Of a stretch of DNA of 6,230 nt, positions 5,399-6,230 are shown in pieces; positions within the stretch are counted from its first letter, which is position 1; the number at the start of each line of letters is the position of its first letter. This DNA comes from Candidatus Zixiibacteriota bacterium (GTDB lineage: Bacteria; Zixibacteria; MSB-5A5; GN15; JACZUZ01): assembly GCA_022572905.1 (NCBI GenBank), contig JACZUZ010000130.1, forward strand, positions 1 through 6,230, read 5' to 3'. The position numbers were made by a program, and so were the translations under genes. The notes beneath the pieces are model-generated. The model was not told the origin of the DNA and made no database searches. It was given only the letters and a program-made list of their open reading frames with translations.

Positions 5399-5563
5399 TT
5401 AATCGCTCGTTTCATTTTCGTCGTATGGTTTGAAGTTCTCAGAATCGGCCGCACAGAGCGGACAATTTCTGGAAATCTCCGTTTTCGCAAAAACCAATCC
5501 GCAGTTTATGCACTTCAAATACGAATTATTCCCGCGCTGAATCTGTTCTTTGCTAGATGTCAT
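5399..5563 (-). CDS. Small rubredoxin-like (rubrerythrin-type) metal-binding protein
   Basis: This is a 54-residue gene easily missed by size cut-offs. ATG 5563 is the only start after an in-frame stop (TAG at 5579-5581). The core is LKCINCGLVFAKTEISRNCP then LCAADSENFKPY: two CxxC knuckles (C18/C21 and C34/C37) 12 residues apart, with Gly after the second Cys, Pro after the third, and a trailing SENFKPY like the end of rubrerythrin rubredoxin domains. In that family the four cysteines bind one iron and carry single electrons; a structural zinc ribbon is the alternative. It starts 37 nt after gltX and stops 4 nt before the FNR start, so the three are probably co-transcribed, and FNR is a plausible redox partner (inference). 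The Asp/Glu-rich tail is typical of small electron carriers. No clear Shine-Dalgarno is visible. Confidence 0.85.
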   Translation of the reverse strand: MTSSKEQIQRGNNSYLKCINCGLVFAKTEISRNCPLCAADSENFKPYDENETSD

Positions 5564-5600
5564 AGAGATATCATTGAGCTATTGGCTGATTGTGTGTGGC

Positions 5601-6230
5601 TCACTGAGTTTGCGGCTGGGGTTTCATATTTCGAATAAATTCTATCGCTTTTCGCAATCGCGCAACCGTTCTTTCTTTTCCGACAAGCGCCAGCAAGTCA
5701 AACAACCCCGGCCCCTGAGTCATACCAGATACCGCTAGTCGCACAGCGTGAATAATATCAGCGCGCTTGACGCCCTGTTTATCAGCGACAGAGTCAAGCG
5801 CCACCTCAAGCGAAGTATGGTCAAATTTTTCAAGCGACTCAAATGAATCGGCAAGATTAACCAACTGTTCCGCTGTTTCCGGCTTAAAACGTTTGCTGAC
5901 ACCTTTGGAATCATATTCAGTCGGCTCAGAAAAAAAGAATCCCGCCAACTGAGAAATATCTTTTACCACCCACAGACGCTCGCGCATTACATCTATGACT
6001 TTTTTCAAGTATTCGCAATTAGCTGAATCATCAACCCAGCCCGACTCAGTAAGTTTACTCTCGACAAGCAAGGGCGCGATCAGCGTTACTAGCTGGTCTA
6101 TCGGAGCTGTCTTGATATGATCCTTGTTGAAGGCGATTAGTTTCTGTTCATCGAAGACTGGGTTGCTGGCGTTTATTCCGCCGATAGAGAAAGCGTCAAG
6201 AATTTCATCGTAGGACATTATTTCCCGTCC
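5601..6230 (-). CDS. gltX: Glutamyl-tRNA synthetase, C-terminal anticodon-binding half (N-terminus off window)
   Basis: It attaches glutamate to tRNA-Glu in the cytoplasm. The frame is open from the right edge (GREIMSYDEI) to a TGA at 5601-5603, 209 residues. GREIMSYDEILDAFSIGGIN followed by NPVFDEQKLIAFNKDHI is the conserved junction after the KMSKS-containing domain, where the family has REIMSLEE...F.....SP..FD..KL.W.N..YI. The remaining helices, with LWVVKDISQLAGFFF and the closing GMTQGPGLFDLLALVGKERTVARLRKAI, are the alpha-helical anticodon-binding cage. The length matches the C-terminal ~40% of a ~500-residue GltX. The catalytic HIGH and KMSKS motifs lie outside the window, so GluRS versus a GluX/GlnRS-type variant cannot be judged here. 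It is the first visible gene of a minus-strand run leading to the rubredoxin-like protein and FNR. Confidence 0.93.
   Translation of the reverse strand, partial: GREIMSYDEILDAFSIGGINASNPVFDEQKLIAFNKDHIKTAPIDQLVTLIAPLLVESKLTESGWVDDSANCEYLKKVIDVMRERLWVVKDISQLAGFFFSEPTEYDSKGVSKRFKPETAEQLVNLADSFESLEKFDHTSLEVALDSVADKQGVKRADIIHAVRLAVSGMTQGPGLFDLLALVGKERTVARLRKAIEFIRNMKPQPQTQ

Noticed and set aside
5237..5638. Plus-strand 133-codon frame
   Set aside because: Antisense to the fnr start and the rubredoxin-like gene, which carry the recognisable motifs.

Overview
The window looks like a piece of chromosome from a free-living, probably uncultivated, mesophilic bacterium of moderate GC. It holds housekeeping genes (NAD synthesis, glutamyl-tRNA synthetase, a ferredoxin-NADP reductase of the thioredoxin-reductase-like type). 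Between them lie two intergenic blocks packed with short palindromic repeats. The long-form NadA, the FNR type and the repeat-rich spacers would fit the FCB superphylum or a related candidate phylum, but no marker here fixes the lineage and this is only inference.

Layout. Positions 1-1038 (minus) hold most of nadA, whose C-terminus runs off the left edge. A divergent promoter region (1039-1187) with two palindromes follows. Positions 1188-2033 (plus) encode an unrecognised three-helix membrane protein that is AT-richer than its neighbours. Repeat block 1 (2034-2327) carries one copy of a GGGCAGATGTG palindrome and a pair of inverted REP-like hairpins. Positions 2328-3311 (plus) encode a YihY/UPF0761 (old 'RNase BN') membrane protein. 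Convergent to it, at 3332-3699 (minus), is a VOC/glyoxalase-like gene with an excellent promoter and Shine-Dalgarno but a one-base frameshift. Repeat block 2 (3803-4230) holds a second REP-like pair, two more GGGCAGATGTG elements and one and a half copies of a TGTCAT..CTGAG element. The right third is a minus-strand cluster: the C-terminal half of gltX (5601-6230, running off the right edge), a previously easy-to-miss 54-residue rubredoxin-like protein (5399-5563), and FNR (4309-5394), spaced by 37 and 4 nt.

How things fit. nadA makes quinolinate for NAD(P). FNR would exchange electrons between NADPH and a small iron-sulfur carrier, and the rubredoxin-like protein encoded 4 nt upstream is a natural candidate partner, though this is inferred from position. 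The most distinctive signal is the repeat content. Four hairpin units each begin with GTAG at the foot of a stem and end with TAT, and they sit as two oppositely arranged inverted pairs whose stems differ by paired (compensatory) changes. That is the architecture of REP/BIME elements mobilised by REP-associated tyrosine transposases (RAYTs). No transposase is in the window. I see no CRISPR array, defence system, tRNA or rRNA.
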